Part shown: positions 25,375 through 33,696 of the stretch, piece after piece
Numbering within the stretch: position 1 is the first letter of the stretch
Layout: the number at the start of each line of letters is the position of its first letter
Made by a program: the position numbers and the translations under genes
The notes under the pieces: model-generated
Seen by the model: the letters and a program-made list of their open reading frames with translations, nothing else
Databases searched by the model: none
What the model was told of the DNA's origin: nothing
Source of the DNA: Robertkochia aurantiaca
GTDB lineage: Bacteria > Bacteroidota > Bacteroidia > Flavobacteriales > Flavobacteriaceae
Direction: 5' to 3'
Length of the DNA: 64,000 nucleotides
Assembly (NCBI RefSeq): GCF_020166495.1
Contig: NZ_JAINZS010000002.1
Coordinates: forward strand, 310,001 to 374,000

Positions 25375-26579
25375 CGGTCTGCACCGTCTACGTAGTCCTG
25401 CAGATAGGCATACCTTTCCGTGAGTTTCCCGTCCCGGGTCATGCGGGCACGCTCAAGAATACCGTCTTTGTCATCATTGAAGAAGGCCGGGATCACCCGT
25501 TCCACAAAACTTTTTCCAAATCCCTGGCTGGCATCAGCCGGTAATTCGCAGGGCAGATTATCTACCGCCATAACCGCGATGGCACCCTCTTTTTTAAAGT
25601 CGACTTCTTCCTCATTTTTCGGGTCATAACCATATACCGGATCTGCGATTGTCGAAGGTCTTATGGTACTGGCCACCGGGCCGTCTATATCGCATGAGAT
25701 ATCTGCCACCACCCTGATACGAAATTCGGGGTCTTTGGCATCTTCACGGGTAAACAGAAATGGTGAACCATCTCCGTAGAAATGCCCTGCTATGAACATA
25801 TCTGCCGTGCGGGCGAACTTCATGAAGTCTGACTCATAGGCTTCCGGATGTTTGTAAAAATCCTTTAGACTTCCCTTCTTACCGTCCTTACGGCTGTTAT
25901 AATCCAGCGCATCTATCTGGCAATACACAGGGTGGTCATACGTATTCTCCAGAAATTCTGCCGCAGGAACATGTTTGACCCCCATGGCATCAAGCATTTC
26001 TTTAGCTCCTCCTCCTACCCGGCCCATCCCGGTGAGTACGATTTTAATAGGCGCAAGGTGAATACGGTTAAGCGCGTCGATCAACGCCTGCTGATCAGGA
26101 AGCTCTTCAGCTTTAGGGAGCACGAAATCTCCGGTTTTTAAACCGAAGGCCCGAATACCGTTATAGGCACCCACGATTCCTGCATAGCGTCCGAAGGCAA
26201 CCAGTCGCTTGCCGTGAGTACCTGTGATGACCTCATGATCGTATAATTCTATATTCTTATCCAGTATGGCTCTCAACAGCTCCCGGTTATAAGGCTGCTT
26301 TTTAATGGTATGGGAAAAGAAGAAATATTTCTTATTTGGAATCAAGGCGTCGACAGGAACCTCTTTCACACCCAACAGCACGTCACAGGAAGACATCTCT
26401 TCACTGACACGAGCTCCTGCCTTTTGATATTCCTCTTCAGAGAAAGCACGAATATCTGAAGGCTCGACCAGTATCTCAGCCTGCGGATACTTCTTCATTA
26501 TGGTCTTACAGGCCTTGGGCGGTAGTACTACTCTGCGATCGGGCGGATTCTTGCGTTCTTTTATGATTCCAAACTTCAT
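25371..26579 (-). CDS. NAD(P)-dependent oxidoreductase, alanine dehydrogenase/saccharopine dehydrogenase-like
   Basis: 402 residues. The N-terminal region (KFGIIKERKNPPDRRVVLPP, SDIRAFSEEEYQKAG) matches the AlaDh/PNT N-domain, as also found in saccharopine dehydrogenase (lysine-forming type). A Rossmann domain follows with IVLTGMGRVGGGAKEML as the glycine loop. Later conserved stretches are VVADISCDIDGPVASTIRPSTIADPVYGY and VDNLPCELPADASQGFG, shared with LYS1-like enzymes. Substrate not determined; flavobacterial homologues are annotated only as oxidoreductases. It is the last gene before ssrA and is transcribed away from it. Confidence 0.85.
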   Translation of the reverse strand: MKFGIIKERKNPPDRRVVLPPKACKTIMKKYPQAEILVEPSDIRAFSEEEYQKAGARVSEEMSSCDVLLGVKEVPVDALIPNKKYFFFSHTIKKQPYNRELLRAILDKNIELYDHEVITGTHGKRLVAFGRYAGIVGAYNGIRAFGLKTGDFVLPKAEELPDQQALIDALNRIHLAPIKIVLTGMGRVGGGAKEMLDAMGVKHVPAAEFLENTYDHPVYCQIDALDYNSRKDGKKGSLKDFYKHPEAYESDFMKFARTADMFIAGHFYGDGSPFLFTREDAKDPEFRIRVVADISCDIDGPVASTIRPSTIADPVYGYDPKNEEEVDFKKEGAIAVMAVDNLPCELPADASQGFGKSFVERVIPAFFNDDKDGILERARMTRDGKLTERYAYLQDYVDGADR

Positions 26580-26758
26580 ATGCTATACTTGGTATAAATT
26601 TTGCTCTAAAATAATGTGATGAACAGGAATGCACAAGAGTTTTTGAAATTGTGTTACATTTGTCATCCGTTTTCAGAGTTGATGAATGTTTTGAAATGAT
26701 CTGTGTAAGGTAATTCAGTTTATTTCGACTAAATCATCTGATTCTTTGACATATCAAT

Positions 26759-27158
26759 GGGGTCGACTGGTTTTGACAGCGAGTCTAATTGAGTTGTAAG
26801 CATGCAGAGCGCTGGGATATAGCTCTTAAATCTCATATTTCACACTTTTTTAAATGGCGAGAATAACTACGCTCTTGCTGCCTAATCTGAATTCATAGTA
26901 AGATTTTTGGCCACGTCCCTGTAAGACAGGGAGGCGAGATGTCTCTGGGAAGCCCTTGTTGATGGCGTCCCATTTAGAGGCACCATAAAAGTCAACATAG
27001 AACTTGTGTTGCTTCGTCATGAGTTCAAATCTCAAAGAAGCTAAGCGTGTAGTAGGCTGTTTCCGGTCAGCTGCACGTCGACAATCAATCGGAAACTAAG
27101 CATGTAGAAAGCAACTGAGTTGCTTGTTTGGACGGGAGTTCGAATCTCCCCGACTCCA
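26759..27158 (+). ncRNA. ssrA: Transfer-messenger RNA (tmRNA)
   Basis: The 5' end GGGGTCG pairs with CGACTCC at 27151-27157 to give a 7 bp tRNA-like acceptor stem with one G-U pair; the discriminator A is 27158 and CCA is not encoded. The 5' D-arm motif (GACTGGTTTTGACAG) and the 3' T-arm (GGGAGTTCGAATCTCCC) are intact. The tag frame GGC GAG AAT AAC TAC GCT CTT GCT GCC TAA gives GENNYALAA. tmRNA frees stalled ribosomes and tags the products for proteolysis. At 400 bases it is the usual bacterial one-piece form. A strong terminator follows 12 bases later. Its 3' end borders a repeat-rich accessory segment. Confidence 0.97.
26856..26885 (+). other. tmRNA proteolysis-tag reading frame
   Basis: Ten codons including the TAA stop encode GENNYALAA; the resume codon is GGC at 26856. 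The LAA end is the classic ClpXP degron, and GENNYALAA is the form typical of Bacteroidota. Confidence 0.93.
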
Positions 27159-27169
27159 CAATCACTCAC

Positions 27170-27202
27170 AAACCCCGCAGCCGATGGCTGCGGGGTTTTG
27201 TG
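27170..27202 (+). terminator. Rho-independent terminator of ssrA
   Basis: AAACCCCGCAGCC-gat-GGCTGCGGGGTTTT: a 13 bp perfect stem with trailing T, 12 bases past the tmRNA end. Confidence 0.93.
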
Positions 27203-27241
27203 TTTTATAAAGCTGAGCCAAGCTCGCTTGAGCGAAAGCTG

Positions 27242-27347
27242 AAGAAAACACAAAACCGGCAAAGGTGAAACCTTTGGCTGGGGTTTGTAATTGCAAAATG
27301 GGAGGCAGTGGAGATCAACGAGGAGCAACAGCGACGAAGGTAATCTC
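27242..27347. repeat. Dispersed repeat, 5' variant (unit 1)
   Basis: Contains AAGAAAACACAAAACCGG and a GAGGCAGTGGAGATCAACG...GACGAAGGTAATCTCC part shared with units 2-4. Its first 40 bases recur at 35132. Frames reading through it give only repeat-derived peptides. The 27203-27953 interval holds only this repeat family. Confidence 0.75.
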
Positions 27348-27404
27348 CCTAAGGAAAACGCTACAAGAATAGGATATTCTAATAAACAGCAGTTACAACA
27401 ATAA

Positions 27405-27580
27405 CTCCCTCCCTCCGTGGCTATGCCACGGTATCCCCTCCCCGAGAGAGGGGAAGAATAAAATTCTTTCAACATAGGAGAATACTTTAGACAAGGGTTT
27501 GTAATTGCATGCCGGTTCCGGGCAGGTAAACACAATGGGAGACAATGGAGATCACGAACCACAAAGTGGTGAGTAATCTC
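27405..27580. repeat. Dispersed ~240 bp repeat, unit 2 (diverged/short)
   Basis: Starts CTCCCTCCCTCCGTGGC with a palindrome around CCGTGGC...GCCACGG, then CCCCTCCCCGAGAGAGGGG. The conserved core AAGAATAAAATTCTTTCAACATAGGAGAATACTTTAGACAAGGG follows (first half AAGAATAAAATTCTTTCAAC). The end is altered (GAACCACAAAGTGGTGAG). Confidence 0.85.
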
Positions 27581-27627
27581 TAGTTGAATATAAACCCTTT
27601 ATAAGTAAAACTGCCAAGACAACAACA

Positions 27628-27870
27628 CCCTCCCCTCCGTGGCACTTCCACGGTATTCCCTCCCAGAGGGAGGGGAAGAATAAAATTCTTTCAACATAGG
27701 AGAATGCTTTAGACAAGGGTTTGTAATTTCCTGCCGGTTTCGGGCAGGTAAACATAATGGGAGGCAGTGGAGATCACCGGGGAGCAAAGCGACGAAGGTA
27801 GTCTACTAAACAAAACAGTAATATGACTGCCTTTTACCACGGAGGTGGACCTTCGCGGGAGCGGGGGGGG
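27628..27870. repeat. Dispersed ~240 bp repeat, unit 3
   Basis: Complete copy: CCTCCCCTCCGTGGC start, hairpin-forming CCCTCCCAGAGGGAGGGG, the AAGAATAAAATTCTTTCAAC core, and an ATATGACTGCCTTTTACCAC...GGAGCGGGG end. Same orientation and nearly the same sequence as unit 4 at 31824, so the two flank the pirin-Crp-DUF3604 genes as direct repeats. Confidence 0.88.
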
Positions 27871-27953
27871 TATCTGGATTATTAATCAGCTGTTAAATCA
27901 TTGATTTTACCATAATGTCAGCGAGGCTCACCACCGCGTTTCCGGATAGTGAC

Positions 27954-28832
27954 CTATTCTTCTAAAAAGCCAAACTTTCCATTTTTATAATCGTCAAAGG
28001 CTTGCATCAATTCTTCCCTGGTATTCATTACAAAAGGACCTTGCGCTGCGATTGGCTCGTCAATAGGTTCGCCACTCAATACCAGAACAAGAGCATCATC
28101 AGTAGCCTCTACTTCAAAACTTTCACCATCGTTCGCCATTAATACCAGATGATCTGTTAAGGCTTCTTCGCTATTATTTAAGATAATAGGCCCCTCCAAA
28201 ACCAATAATACCGTATTAAAGTTCTTTGGTAATACAAAGTCTGCTTTTCCACCACGTTTTAATTTTGCGTAATACATGTGAATCGGACTAAAAGTCGAGG
28301 CCACACCCTGAATTCCTTTATAGGCGCCGGCTATCACCTCAATCGCTCCTTTCTCGCCCGACAATTCAAATCGATTAATCTGCTCGTTTTTAATAGCCTG
28401 ATATTTCGGGCGGCTCATTTTGTATTTTGCCGGAAGGTTGACCCAAAGTTGTACCATTTGAAATTCACCCCCTTGCTTACTCCATTCCTTCTCATGATAC
28501 TCCTTATGCAGTACGCCGCTCGCAGCGGTCATCCATTGAATGTCTCCTTCACCAATAACACCTCCACCGCCGCTACTATCATGATGCTGAACCCGCCCTT
28601 TATATGCAATGGTAACCGTTTCAAAACCTCGATGCGGATGTACTGCAACCCCTTTTGGTTTATCACTTGGTGGAAAATAAAAGGTCGAATTGTAATCCAA
28701 TAATATAAAGGGATTCATACGCTGCATATCCAGTCGAAATCCACTGGGTATGAAATTATGTACTCTGAAACCGTCACCTACAAAATGGGGTTCTTTCGGA
28801 CCAGCAATTAATTCTACAGTTCTCATCTTCAT
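27954..28832 (-). CDS. Pirin family protein
   Basis: 292 residues, a bicupin with the pirin N-terminal signature: VHNFIPSGFR, MNPFILLDY, VAVHPHRGFETVTI (two His ligands) and MTAASGVLHKEYHE (further ligands). The YhhW-like bacterial pirins bind Fe or other metals and some have quercetinase activity; others act as redox-sensitive regulators. Cytoplasmic. The Crp/Fnr gene lies 68 bp upstream in the same direction, a common pairing that suggests the regulator controls pirin. A TAnnTTTG element lies between them. The ATG at 28832 is used; the ATG at 28826 is an alternative. Confidence 0.93.
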   Translation of the reverse strand: MKMRTVELIAGPKEPHFVGDGFRVHNFIPSGFRLDMQRMNPFILLDYNSTFYFPPSDKPKGVAVHPHRGFETVTIAYKGRVQHHDSSGGGGVIGEGDIQWMTAASGVLHKEYHEKEWSKQGGEFQMVQLWVNLPAKYKMSRPKYQAIKNEQINRFELSGEKGAIEVIAGAYKGIQGVASTFSPIHMYYAKLKRGGKADFVLPKNFNTVLLVLEGPIILNNSEEALTDHLVLMANDGESFEVEATDDALVLVLSGEPIDEPIAAQGPFVMNTREELMQAFDDYKNGKFGFLEE

Positions 28833-28851
28833 GTCTTTTATAATTATACCT

Positions 28852-28859
28852 CAAAATTA
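28852..28859 (-). promoter_or_regulatory. Candidate -7 element of the pirin gene
   Basis: Minus strand TAATTTTG, an exact TAnnTTTG match, 20 bases before the pirin ATG. The -33 box is not clear. Confidence 0.45.
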
Positions 28860-28899
28860 CATGAGAAGATCAGGCTTTACATTGATGTATGGTAAGAAG

Positions 28900-29493
28900 T
28901 CACATTTCAGTATCTTTAGCTGCTAATTTTTTTCTCACACGGCTCAGACTTTCAGGTGTAATGCCAAGGTATGAAGCTACCATGGCCTGGGGCACCCTTA
29001 AAAAGATATCGGGATACATGTTGATGAATTCTAAATACCTTTCCTCCGCAGAAGCGCTTAGCAGCAGCCTGATTCTATCATGCAGATGACGTATATGATT
29101 ATGAAGCAATCTGTTGTTAAAGTTTGAGAACGTCGGGAGCTTCCCGGACAATAGTTGAATTAAATCTTCATCGATCAACACAACCTGACTATCCTCCAGC
29201 GCCTGAATATAAGAAACCGAAGGCTTGCCAAAGTAAGTGGTTTCCCTGTCTGTGACAAACCAATTTTCCGGTGCGAAGGATAGTATATGTTCTTTTCCAT
29301 TCCTGTCTATGGAATACTGTCTCAGCAAACCCTTTTCCACAAAAAAAGTATGGTTGCAGTTTTGATTTTCCATTAAAAGAAATTCTCCCCTGACTACATT
29401 TTTGGTCTGACAGGAATCAATGAAGTGAGCTATTTCAGACTCATCAATGTTCATATTTGAAGTCAGATATTCCTTTAACTTATTTTCTTTCAT
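28900..29493 (-). CDS. Crp/Fnr-family transcriptional regulator
   Basis: 197 residues. The cyclic-nucleotide-binding-like beta roll spans ~1-120 (GEFLLMENQNCNHTFFVEKGLLRQYSID, HILSFAPENWFV). A C-terminal winged helix has recognition helix VPQAMVASYLGITPESLSRVRKKLA. No Fe-S cysteine cluster is evident, so it is not an Fnr oxygen sensor. In flavobacteria such single regulators sit beside the gene they control; pirin downstream is the likely target. Ligand unknown. Confidence 0.92.
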   Translation of the reverse strand: MKENKLKEYLTSNMNIDESEIAHFIDSCQTKNVVRGEFLLMENQNCNHTFFVEKGLLRQYSIDRNGKEHILSFAPENWFVTDRETTYFGKPSVSYIQALEDSQVVLIDEDLIQLLSGKLPTFSNFNNRLLHNHIRHLHDRIRLLLSASAEERYLEFINMYPDIFLRVPQAMVASYLGITPESLSRVRKKLAAKDTEM

Positions 29494-29750
29494 TATTAAC
29501 CATGTTAATTGTATATAATCCTACCTGATAAGATCATAAAATATGAAATCTTGTTTATACCGAACACCCCTATCAGTATTTAGTTCGGCATTCCCAATAA
29601 CCCGCGTTTCCTGTTATCGCCTTTTTTATGCTTCTCAGGAATTATATATCGGCATTCTGAATGAATTTTTTATATTTCAAACATAAGTATTTGATTATCA
29701 ATTAAAAACACCCGAGCCTTACTGCCGAACTTTGAATCAAAATCAAAGAA

Positions 29751-31646
29751 ATGAAAACGATCAAGCTTCTCCTTTCCTCCATTGTCCTAATTAGCGTTTA
29801 CCCGGTAACTGCGCAGGACACCCCGAAACCCACCACTAAAAAAATCCAGTATTCTCCCTATCCGGAAGAAAATTATCCCAACCAGGTTTTTTATGGTGAC
29901 ACTCACCTTCATACGAGTTACTCGGCAGATGCGGGAATGATCGGCGCAACGCTGACCCCTGAAGATGCCTACAAATTTGCTATGGGTCAGCAGATCAAAT
30001 CAAATACAGGCCTGGATGTACAACTAAGCAGACCCCTTGATTTTCTTGTGGTAGCCGATCATTCTGAAAATCTGGGCCTGGCTCCGGCCATTGCCGCTTC
30101 AGATCCTCTTTTGCTATCCAATGACTGGGGTAAAAAAATACATGATCTCGTTAAATCAGGAATGGAAGGAGCCGCGGCGGCCTATGATGAGTGGATCGCT
30201 AAGCTGGCAAAACGTGAGAATCCGCTGGAAGACAAGCCAGAATTTCTGGAAACTTACTGGCATAAAATAATCGAGGCTGCAGAAAAATACAATCAGCCAG
30301 GTCGCTTCACCGCATTTATCGGTTATGAATGGACTTCAAATCCGGGCGGAAATAACCTACACCGGAACATCATTTTCCGAGACGGAGGAGACAAGGCGAA
30401 ACAGGTCATACCTTTCTCACAATACGACAGCTACGACCCCGAAGACCTGTGGAAATGGATGCAGTCTTATGAAGATAAAACAGGAGGCAAGTTACTGGCC
30501 ATACCTCATAACGGGAACCTCTCCAATGGGTTAATGTTCGATGTGGAAACTTTCAGCGGAGGTCCTATAACAAAAGAGTATGCTGAAAGAAGAATGAAAC
30601 GTGAACCCGTCTATGAGATCACGCAAATGAAGGGAGACGGGGAAGCCCATCCCAGTCTGTCACCTACCGATGAATTTGCTGATTTTGAAACCTGGGACCT
30701 GGGCAGTTTTGGTCCGCAGCCGAAAACTAAAGATATGCTGCCCCGGGAATATGTGCGCGAAGCATGGAAACGCGGTTTAGCATATGAAAAAGATCTTGGA
30801 GCAAATCCGTTTAAGTTTGGTGTGATCGGCTCCACAGATTCACATACAGCATTGGCTTCGACCGAGGAAGACAATTATTTCGGGAAAGTCGTAAGTCTTG
30901 AACCGTCTGCAGATCCTATTCGGTTTGAAGAGGTGATCGCCGGACGTCCGGCTCCTGAGGGGCATCAGATATATGCCCGTCAGGTAAGTTCTGCCGGGCT
31001 TGCGGCTGTATGGGCACGGGAAAACACAAGAACCGCCATATGGGATGCATTTGCCAGAAAAGAAGTATTTGCCACCACCGGAACCAGGTTGCGTGTAAGA
31101 GTATTTGCCGGCTATGAATTCAATAGTGATGACCTGTACCGGTCAGATTTTGCTGCATTTGGTTATGCAAGGGGAGTGCCTATGGGAGGTGATCTTGCAC
31201 AGGCATCATCAACCCAAGTTCCCTCTTTTATGGTAAAGGCTGTACGTGACCCTGATGGAGCTAACCTTGACAGGGTTCAGATCATTAAAGGGTGGCTGGA
31301 TGATGAAGGGAATTCACATGAAAAAATATATGATATTGCCGTATCGGGAAACCGGAAAATCGATAAGACCGGCAGGGCCTCTGAGAAAGTGGGAAACACG
31401 GTAAATATAGAGGAGGCTTCGTACGATAATTCCATAGGTGCGCCATATTTAGAAGCCATTTGGAGCGATCCGGAATTCGATCCTTCTCAAAGCGCCTTTT
31501 ATTATGTGCGCGTATTAGAAATTCCAACCCCCAGGTGGACCACCATAGACGCTAAGGTATTTGGAATTGAACGACCCGATGATGTTCCTGCCAGCATTCA
31601 GGAACGTGCTTATACCAGCCCCATATGGTATAACCCGGGAGAATAA
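29751..31646 (+). CDS. Secreted DUF3604 (PHP-like) family protein
   Basis: 631 residues with a signal peptide (LLLSSIVLISVYPVTAQ). The DUF3604 family is related to PHP phosphoesterases. Metal-site-like motifs are YGDTHLHTSYSADAG, FLVVADHSENLG, LAIPHNGNLSNG and FGVIGSTDSHTALAS. Reaction and substrate are not known; the location is periplasmic or outer membrane. It sits alone between two direct repeats, with the Crp-pirin pair transcribed away on the other side. Codon use looks like that of core genes, so recent foreign origin is not suggested. Confidence 0.88.
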   Translation: MKTIKLLLSSIVLISVYPVTAQDTPKPTTKKIQYSPYPEENYPNQVFYGDTHLHTSYSADAGMIGATLTPEDAYKFAMGQQIKSNTGLDVQLSRPLDFLVVADHSENLGLAPAIAASDPLLLSNDWGKKIHDLVKSGMEGAAAAYDEWIAKLAKRENPLEDKPEFLETYWHKIIEAAEKYNQPGRFTAFIGYEWTSNPGGNNLHRNIIFRDGGDKAKQVIPFSQYDSYDPEDLWKWMQSYEDKTGGKLLAIPHNGNLSNGLMFDVETFSGGPITKEYAERRMKREPVYEITQMKGDGEAHPSLSPTDEFADFETWDLGSFGPQPKTKDMLPREYVREAWKRGLAYEKDLGANPFKFGVIGSTDSHTALASTEEDNYFGKVVSLEPSADPIRFEEVIAGRPAPEGHQIYARQVSSAGLAAVWARENTRTAIWDAFARKEVFATTGTRLRVRVFAGYEFNSDDLYRSDFAAFGYARGVPMGGDLAQASSTQVPSFMVKAVRDPDGANLDRVQIIKGWLDDEGNSHEKIYDIAVSGNRKIDKTGRASEKVGNTVNIEEASYDNSIGAPYLEAIWSDPEFDPSQSAFYYVRVLEIPTPRWTTIDAKVFGIERPDDVPASIQERAYTSPIWYNPGE

Positions 31647-31823
31647 ATATTTCTCTCGTGCCAGAGACTGCATTTACATGAAATTCACCGGCCATGCCTG
31701 CCTGTTTTCAGACGAAGGAGGTCCCACCGAGGTAGCCCCTGTTTGCCAAGGGGCAGACTCTGCTACAGCCCGGATGTTTTTTGCCATAGGTCTAAAAAAA
31801 TCTGATGCATATTGTTCTGACAA

Positions 31824-32066
31824 CTCCCTCCCCTCCGTGGCACGGCCACGGTATCCCCTCCCCGAGGGAGGGGAAGAATAAAATTCTTTCAACATAGGAG
31901 AATACTTTAGACAAGGGTTTATAATTGCATGCCGGTTTCGGGCAGGTAAAAATAATGAGAGGCAGTGGAGATCACCGAGGAGCAACAGCGACGAAGGTAA
32001 TCTCCTAAACAAAACAGCAATATGACTGCCTTTTACCACGGAGGTGGACCTCCGCCGGAGCGGGGT
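31824..32066. repeat. Dispersed ~240 bp repeat, unit 4
   Basis: Complete copy: CTCCCTCCCCTCCGTGGC, palindrome CCGTGGC-acg-GCCACGG, palindrome CCCCTCCCCGAGGGAGGGG, the AAGAATAAAATTCTTTCAAC core, a TGCCGG-tttc-GGGCA hairpin, and the ACCTCCGCCGGAGCGGGG end. No gene is seen between 31647 and 32130; the open frames over it are repeat-derived. Confidence 0.9.
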
Positions 32067-32130
32067 CTTTGCTAGTGACTTGACAGAGAAGCACGCCCAA
32101 TAGCAGGCCTAAAATTGAAAAAACGACCTG

Positions 32131-32763
32131 CTACTCGGGGATTTCATTAAAGGTCGCAATAAAGCCATTGTATGCTCGCTCTCTGTTAGACACTGGCATC
32201 TCTACTACGGACACATCTAATACCTCCTCACCTTTTTCAACCTTACCATTATCGGTGAACCGGTAATACATGAGCCCACCGACAACTATATTGCTATTAC
32301 TGTGAAATTCAAACTCAATTTCATTCGTATTCTCTACTGTAAAAGTTGGCAAATAGAGTGAATCCCGCCATGCCTGGTACAAGGTTAAATGAAATTTACT
32401 GGTAACCACACCATCACCTTTGGGAGGAACATACAACTTAATCTTGCCCTTGAGAAGACTATCGTCATGCTTCGACCAATATCCTTCAAAATCATAAAAA
32501 ATACTATTCAGCGTATCCAGTTCCCCTGCTTTGTAAACCATGTCTTTACCAAAAACTGTATCTCCTCTTCTAGAAACGTACATCTCAAGCATCCTGATAG
32601 TACTATCCTCCTCGCCCGCATAGCTAAGCCAGGATTTTTCATATGAATCAAGATGATTGATTCGAGAATCCAAGTCTATTGGTATAGATTTTTTTGTGGA
32701 CTCTTCGCATCCACAAATCAAGGAAAGAATTAAGACAATTATTGAAGCACGTATCATTATCAA
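32131..32763 (-). CDS. Lipoprotein of unknown function (paralogue of the next gene)
   Basis: 210 residues with a type II signal (IIVLILSLICGC lipobox, Cys19). The mature part carries SYEKSWLSYAGEEDSTIRMLEMY, DTVFGKDMVYKAGELDTLNSIFYDFEGYW, FEFHSNSNIVVGGLMYYRFTDNGKV and ends VEMPVSNRERAYNGFI. The 32775 gene matches it segment by segment (DTVWGKRFFY, DTVNSMFYELDW, VGGLRYS..TNNGRV, MPVANKKRAYNPF), so they are tandem duplicates with an 11 bp gap. I do not recognise the family. AT-rich relative to the core genes. Confidence 0.75.
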   Translation of the reverse strand: MIMIRASIIVLILSLICGCEESTKKSIPIDLDSRINHLDSYEKSWLSYAGEEDSTIRMLEMYVSRRGDTVFGKDMVYKAGELDTLNSIFYDFEGYWSKHDDSLLKGKIKLYVPPKGDGVVTSKFHLTLYQAWRDSLYLPTFTVENTNEIEFEFHSNSNIVVGGLMYYRFTDNGKVEKGEEVLDVSVVEMPVSNRERAYNGFIATFNEIPE

Positions 32764-32774
32764 TCTAAATTAGA

Positions 32775-33392
32775 TCATTCATCAATGATCCTGTTAAAAG
32801 GGTTATAAGCTCTTTTCTTGTTAGCAACGGGCATACTGATTTGTAAATAATCTAATTCGATCTCACCAGCTACAACACGTCCGTTATTGGTAGCTTTGGA
32901 ATACCTTAACCCACCAACTATTGCGTCTGTATTACTCTTAAATTCAAATTCTAGCCAATTTTTACCTTCCTCGCTGAAGCTTATGGTCTCAATGGTATCC
33001 CGCCAAGCTCTTAAAAGCAATAAACTGAAGCTTTGGTTTGAAACTGGACCATCACCATCTGGACGATCATAAAATTTAATTCTACCTTTCACCAGACTAT
33101 CCTTATCCCACGTCCAATCTAACTCATAAAACATGCTATTTACGGTGTCAATTTTGGCATCCTGGTAGAAGAATCTTTTACCCCAAACTGTATCTTTTTT
33201 GACTGAAGTGTAATACTCAAATAACAATAGAGGATTACCATCCTCATCCTGATGTGTGAGCCAGCCTCTATGATAGGTATCTTCACTATCGAAAGTCGCC
33301 AAATCAATATACTCTTTCCTAACCGGCCTATCACAAGAAGGAACGGAGATTAAAAACAATCCAAAAAGAATCAAAGTATATCTAATTACCAT
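32775..33392 (-). CDS. Lipoprotein of unknown function (tandem paralogue)
   Basis: 205 residues. The signal has ILFGLFLISVPSC as lipobox (Cys20). The same conserved blocks as the 32131 gene occur in the same order, with roughly a third of positions identical by eye, so the duplication is old. First gene of the two-gene operon. No enzymatic motif. Possibly a partner or immunity-like pair, but the sequence gives no evidence for that. Confidence 0.75.
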   Translation of the reverse strand: MVIRYTLILFGLFLISVPSCDRPVRKEYIDLATFDSEDTYHRGWLTHQDEDGNPLLLFEYYTSVKKDTVWGKRFFYQDAKIDTVNSMFYELDWTWDKDSLVKGRIKFYDRPDGDGPVSNQSFSLLLLRAWRDTIETISFSEEGKNWLEFEFKSNTDAIVGGLRYSKATNNGRVVAGEIELDYLQISMPVANKKRAYNPFNRIIDE

Positions 33393-33696
33393 AAATACCC
33401 CTTAGTTGAATTAAGGAGCAATATATAGATTTTAAATTATATGGATATAGTCTAAACTTACAGGTCGCTAGTTCCGTATAACCTATTATATTTCCAACCT
33501 ACCTTAACTCACCTTTTGTTTGCGTGTGTATCTGAAACCCTAGTTTACACAGAGTCGCACCTATACAGATAAGCCTTACAAAAAACATAACAGACGACTA
33601 CATGAGGTAAGTTGTTCGATACAATATATTTTCCTTTCTTTATACCCCTCCCACATTCAAGTATTAGTTTCATCACAAGATTAAATTGACGCACTT
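33393..33696. other. AT-rich intergenic stretch
   Basis: No gene on either strand. It should hold divergent promoters for the lipoprotein pair and the GIY-YIG gene. A GAGGTAAGTTGTTCG segment at 33603 resembles the GAGGTAAGTTTG promoter at 34666, but no complete -33/-7 pair is certain. Confidence 0.4.

Noticed and set aside
26641-26758. TTACATTTG and ATTCTTTG as possible ssrA promoter elements
   Set aside because: Neither has a partner -33 box at proper spacing, so no ssrA promoter is claimed.
27041-27562. 173-residue minus-strand frame over the tmRNA 3' half and the repeats
   Set aside because: It crosses the tmRNA T-arm and its terminator and otherwise reads repeat peptide; the strong RNA structure explains the sequence.
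31674-32039. 121-residue minus-strand frame
   Set aside because: It is the translation of repeat unit 4, and the same peptide appears from units 2 and 3. No independent coding signal.
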